64,000 bases of DNA, from the NCBI RefSeq assembly GCF_031457955.1, contig NZ_JAVDXN010000001.1, positions 744,001 to 808,000 of the forward strand, written 5' to 3'. The notes beneath the pieces are model-generated. The model was not told where the DNA came from. It saw only the letters and a program-made list of their open reading frames with translations, and searched no databases. Below, piece by piece: positions 61,348 to 64,000 of the stretch. Origin of the DNA: Mixta sp031457955. GTDB lineage: Bacteria > Pseudomonadota > Gammaproteobacteria > Enterobacterales > Enterobacteriaceae. How positions within the stretch are numbered: position 1 is the first letter of the stretch; every line of letters begins with the position of its first letter. A program made the translations under genes and the position numbers.

Positions 61348-62835
61348 TTACTGCGGCACAGATGGGGGATTCAGTCCCCGACCAGGAAGGGTCTGACAGG
61401 CAGCCCCTGCCGACGGCGGCGCGGTTTCCGGATATTTTTCGTCCGGCGTAATATATACCTGTGTTGTGGCCACATACCCATCATTGAAGGTTGCTTCAAT
61501 ATAAGTGGCCTGCCATCCACTGTCCGGTGTTGTCAGTGGCACGCTGAGCGTACCACCGCCGTTTGTCAGACTGACGGGAAATGCGTGGTATTTAATACCG
61601 CAGGCATAGCGAAAGTCCCTTGCTGCCGGGTTCCTGGCTGTCCACTGTAAAACGACTGCCGGTTTCTCCGAGAAACTGACCGCCAGCTCTTTTTTCCCGT
61701 CCCAGCGGCGCCGTACTTTTTCCTTAATTTTAGGGAGTTCCTGCTTTTCCTGAAAACGATTAACAAAAGTGATTAACGACTGCTCAGCTACGGACAGAAT
61801 ACCGTTATGTGTGGAGTTAGGTACCACCCGCAGGGACTTTGATCCGGGTAACAGGTCATAATAAAAATGGCTGTTGTCAGGCACATAGAAATCATCACCG
61901 CTGGCATTAATAATATATTTATTAATTTTCAGACGGTCATCCATATCGGTATTCAGGTAGGAAATAGGATCCTCCAGCGTCATCAGGCTTGCAAATTCAT
62001 CCGTACCAATCTGCTGGTCAATGCCCTGTTTATAATAGGGATAAAAGGCGACTGGCCAGTTTTTCCCGTATGACTGATACATATGTGTAAGTGACTTTTT
62101 AGTATCCAGCAGGTCCATAACAAACGGAACAATGGCTTCGACGTCTGGATCCGACAGCGCTGTCAGCCACGCGGCCCAGCCTCGTTTGGAGGCGCCGGTG
62201 ACAATAAACTTAGTTATATTCTGTTGTGCCAGTTCTTTCTTCGCCAGCCTGAACGCCTGCGATACCGACGCCGCCATAGGGATATGCAGGGAGGCGTTCT
62301 GGTATTGCTGAGTATCTTTGATAAACAGTTTCCAGGAATAGGCCACACTGTCATCTTCAGCCAGAGGCGTGGCAACGCCCTGATAATTTAGCGCCTGATT
62401 AGGGACATTACTGACTGATATCACCACCGTTCGTGTGGCAACCGCAATACGTGAAAGTTCTTCCTCGCTGAAGTTTGTGGGCGCCACAGGCGTGCCTGAG
62501 CTATTGCTGTTGCTGCCGTTATTGATAACAACAAGTGCGTTTTTCTCTCTGGCTGCATCAGGAATATAGATATCCACCCCGTTTTGCCAGCGTTGCGGAG
62601 AGACAACGCCCTGTGGAGACCACGTTTGTGAATTGAGGTTATACCTTTGCAGCCTAACGCCAGGTAGCTGTTTTGTTTCCAGGGGAGAATAATCAAGAGG
62701 AAGGGAAGCAAGTGATAGCCGGTAATCAGAAATGACGTGCGTCAGTTTGATATTTTTATGGTGTTCACTCGTAGGCAACGCCAGACAGGTCGGCGAAATA
62801 AAAAGCATCGCCATATATAATGATTTCATTTTCAT
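61348..62835 (-). CDS. pqaA: PhoPQ-activated pathogenicity-related protein PqaA
   Basis: 495-residue secreted protein of the PhoPQ_related family with an alpha/beta-hydrolase core; in Salmonella it is induced by PhoPQ and linked to antimicrobial peptide resistance. Start ATG 62835 with AAGGAG upstream; signal peptide ends near CLALP (about residue 17). Candidate nucleophile in VTGASKRGWAAWLTAL, Asp region in NASGDDFYVPDN, His in VPNSTHNGIL, then a C-terminal beta domain. More AT-rich than neighbouring backbone, next to higBA: likely acquired. Confidence 0.9.
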   Translation of the reverse strand: MKMKSLYMAMLFISPTCLALPTSEHHKNIKLTHVISDYRLSLASLPLDYSPLETKQLPGVRLQRYNLNSQTWSPQGVVSPQRWQNGVDIYIPDAAREKNALVVINNGSNSNSSGTPVAPTNFSEEELSRIAVATRTVVISVSNVPNQALNYQGVATPLAEDDSVAYSWKLFIKDTQQYQNASLHIPMAASVSQAFRLAKKELAQQNITKFIVTGASKRGWAAWLTALSDPDVEAIVPFVMDLLDTKKSLTHMYQSYGKNWPVAFYPYYKQGIDQQIGTDEFASLMTLEDPISYLNTDMDDRLKINKYIINASGDDFYVPDNSHFYYDLLPGSKSLRVVPNSTHNGILSVAEQSLITFVNRFQEKQELPKIKEKVRRRWDGKKELAVSFSEKPAVVLQWTARNPAARDFRYACGIKYHAFPVSLTNGGGTLSVPLTTPDSGWQATYIEATFNDGYVATTQVYITPDEKYPETAPPSAGAACQTLPGRGLNPPSVPQ

Positions 62836-62995
62836 CAGAAAACTCCTTTTAGAAGGTAAAAACGCATCCATTCCAGGCTATTAACCATCATTGTCATCAG
62901 CCTTACTGCTCCATATTAACCTTCGACCTTATCTCGCAAATGCATAATAAGGCGCTCCAGCACAGCCTGTTTTATTCCTCATTGAGGACGTGCGG

Positions 62996-63070
62996 ATTAT
63001 AATGTGTGCGAAATGAATTTCACTTACTTTCAGATCATATAATGATCTGGTGTAAGAAATAAATTAAACC
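62996..63070 (-). promoter_or_regulatory. pqaA upstream region: palindrome and possible PhoP half-site
   Basis: Perfect palindrome CAGATCAT-ATA-ATGATCTG at 63031-63049 overlaps a -10-like TTATAT on the minus strand. GGTTTA (63070-63065) fits one PhoP half-box; the second half (TTTCTT) is poor. A consensus TATAAT lies at 63001-62996. Together about 160-235 bp before pqaA. Confidence 0.35.
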
Positions 63071-63163
63071 GAGACAGCGAGAGCGATTATATTAAAAAGG
63101 GGAGAGTAACTATAAATGTATCTGGCATGCATTTCATCATGTGGGGCGAGAGGCACCAAAAAC

Positions 63164-63183
63164 AGGCGCCCGTGCAGGCGCCT
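63164..63183 (-). terminator. ynfD terminator
   Basis: AGGCGCC and GGCGCCT arms with CTGTTTTTGG on the minus-strand downstream side, just past the ynfD stop. Confidence 0.65.
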
Positions 63184-63192
63184 TGAGGATGA

Positions 63193-63489
63193 TCAGGAAG
63201 CCGGTGCGTCCTGCGCAGTGCCCGCATCAGCAGGTACGTTTGTTTCGCTGTCGACGCCGGTACGTTTATAGACAATTTTTTGTGAATCGTTTTCACAATG
63301 CCCAACGACCTGACCACCTGCGGCCTCAGCCTGATCGTTAGGCACAATATCCAGCGTAAAACCCGATTCCGGCACGCCGTTATTGATGATTTTCTGACTA
63401 ATATCCGCTTTTACCGACTCGCAAGAGGCCTGGGCCGCCAGCGGAGCAATAACCAACAGGGTGCTTAATATCCACTTCTTTGCGCTCAT
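63193..63489 (-). CDS. ynfD: DUF1161 periplasmic protein YnfD
   Basis: 98-residue exported protein of unknown role. Signal peptide ends AQASC; mature part CESVKADISQKIINNGVPESGFTLDIVPND with a second Cys in VGHCENDSQKIVYKR, the DUF1161 pattern. Start ATG 63489 chosen for its AAGGATG ribosome site; the frame is open six codons further. Confidence 0.87.
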   Translation of the reverse strand: MSAKKWILSTLLVIAPLAAQASCESVKADISQKIINNGVPESGFTLDIVPNDQAEAAGGQVVGHCENDSQKIVYKRTGVDSETNVPADAGTAQDAPAS

Positions 63490-63541
63490 CACATCATCCT
63501 TTTGCAATAAAACCAGCGGTAACTATAGCAGTAAAGTACGA

Positions 63542-63892
63542 TCAGGGCGCGACGGGGCGCCCGGTGCGTCGATCCAGGCAGCGCAAGGTATTGGCTTCCC
63601 AGTAGGCGTTCACGTTGTAACTCTTTTCACAGGCGTCGCGGGTATCAAAGGCGCGATCGGTTTTATCAAACTCTTTTTCCACACGGCTGTTTACTTTTTT
63701 ACGCAGCATACGCGTATCATCCCACTGCTCTTTACCCTGACGCGCTTCTTCATTGCTGAGTGCATTATTGCCGTTTTCAATGATCAAACGCTCGGTGCGC
63801 GCCTGCGCCGCGCCAGACGACAGCGCCAGGGCGCTGAACAGCGTAAACGGCAGCAGGGCGAGAGCCAGACGTTTAGATAATGTTTGCATCAT
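63542..63892 (-). CDS. ynfB: UPF0482 periplasmic protein YnfB
   Basis: 116-residue exported protein of unknown role. Signal peptide ends GAAQA; mature part has KEQWDDTRMLRKKVNSRVEKEFDKTDRAFDTRDACEKSYNVNAYWEANTLRCLDRRTGR, the UPF0482 core with two cysteines. ATG 63892 has AAGGA five bases upstream; ATG 63889 is adjacent. The last 90 bp of the window beyond it show no assignable gene. Confidence 0.9.
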   Translation of the reverse strand: MMQTLSKRLALALLPFTLFSALALSSGAAQARTERLIIENGNNALSNEEARQGKEQWDDTRMLRKKVNSRVEKEFDKTDRAFDTRDACEKSYNVNAYWEANTLRCLDRRTGRPVAP

Positions 63893-64000
63893 TGTTTCCT
63901 TCTCTATCATGGCGACCGGCCATCAGGTGACCCAGGTTTTAGTATATCATCGTCGGTCATTTACCCACCAGCGAGCCAGGCGCTTCGTTTAGCTTTGAGA

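Noticed and set aside
63961..64000. Possible end of a further minus-strand gene
   Set aside because: Only about 12 codons visible before the window edge; not assignable.

Overview
The window reads as chromosomal DNA of an enterobacterium, most likely of the Pantoea/Mixta/Erwinia group. Nearly all core proteins are recognisable Escherichia coli orthologues, and much of the gene order matches the E. coli terminus region (eptA partial, ydhL-ydhF-sodC-slyA/slyB-anmK-mliC-pdxH-tyrS-pdxY/gstA-dtpA, nth-rsxEGDCBA-ydgK-cnu, add, ydgA, manA, fumC, tus, ynfM/ynfL, mlc-ynfK, ynfD, ynfB). The genus is an inference from gene content and fairly high G+C; I could not run a comparison.

Layout. 1-12000 is conserved backbone: lipid A modification, Cu/Zn superoxide dismutase, SlyA/SlyB, vitamin B6 enzymes flanking tyrosyl-tRNA synthetase, and a peptide permease. 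12050-18030 is a complete choline-to-betaine module (betT divergent from betIBA) placed between dtpA and nth. 18080-25540 is nth, the six-gene Rsx electron-transfer complex, ydgK and cnu. 25540-42620 is a large block between cnu and add: a ytfQRT-yjfF-type galactofuranose ABC operon, an unusual 1028-residue RNase II-like protein, araBA, and araFGH-araC. No araD is present in the window. 42750-54420 returns to backbone (add, ydgA, manA, fumC, tus, ynfM/ynfL, mlc), followed by ynfK. 55300-63150 is accessory: an OsmU-type osmoprotectant ABC transporter, a DHA2 multidrug transporter, a HigBA toxin-antitoxin pair and the secreted PqaA protein. ynfD and ynfB close the window.

The DNA also carries replication-terminus signals. 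The Tus protein is encoded here, and three matches to the Tus-binding Ter site, all in one orientation, lie at 30855, 34211 and 50242 (the last at the tus promoter). Two perfect 13-bp matS sites for MatP lie at 8882 and 58937. The window is therefore inside the Ter macrodomain.

The most unusual locus is 30855-34226. Two identical 16-bp Ter sequences, 3.36 kb apart, bracket a single AT-rich gene. Its product joins an N-terminus resembling the cap of LPX-type leucine-rich-repeat type III effectors (IpaH/SspH/SlrP) to a coiled coil and a divergent RNase II (RNB) catalytic domain. I know of no described protein with this architecture.

Functionally the window combines two osmoprotection systems (choline oxidation; compatible-solute uptake), two pentose/hexose ABC importers with recognisable operator motifs (AraC half-sites; GalR- and CRP-like sites), envelope-stress and virulence-type genes (eptA with a PmrA box, slyA with its own operator, pqaA, mliC, sodC), and the fork-trap machinery.
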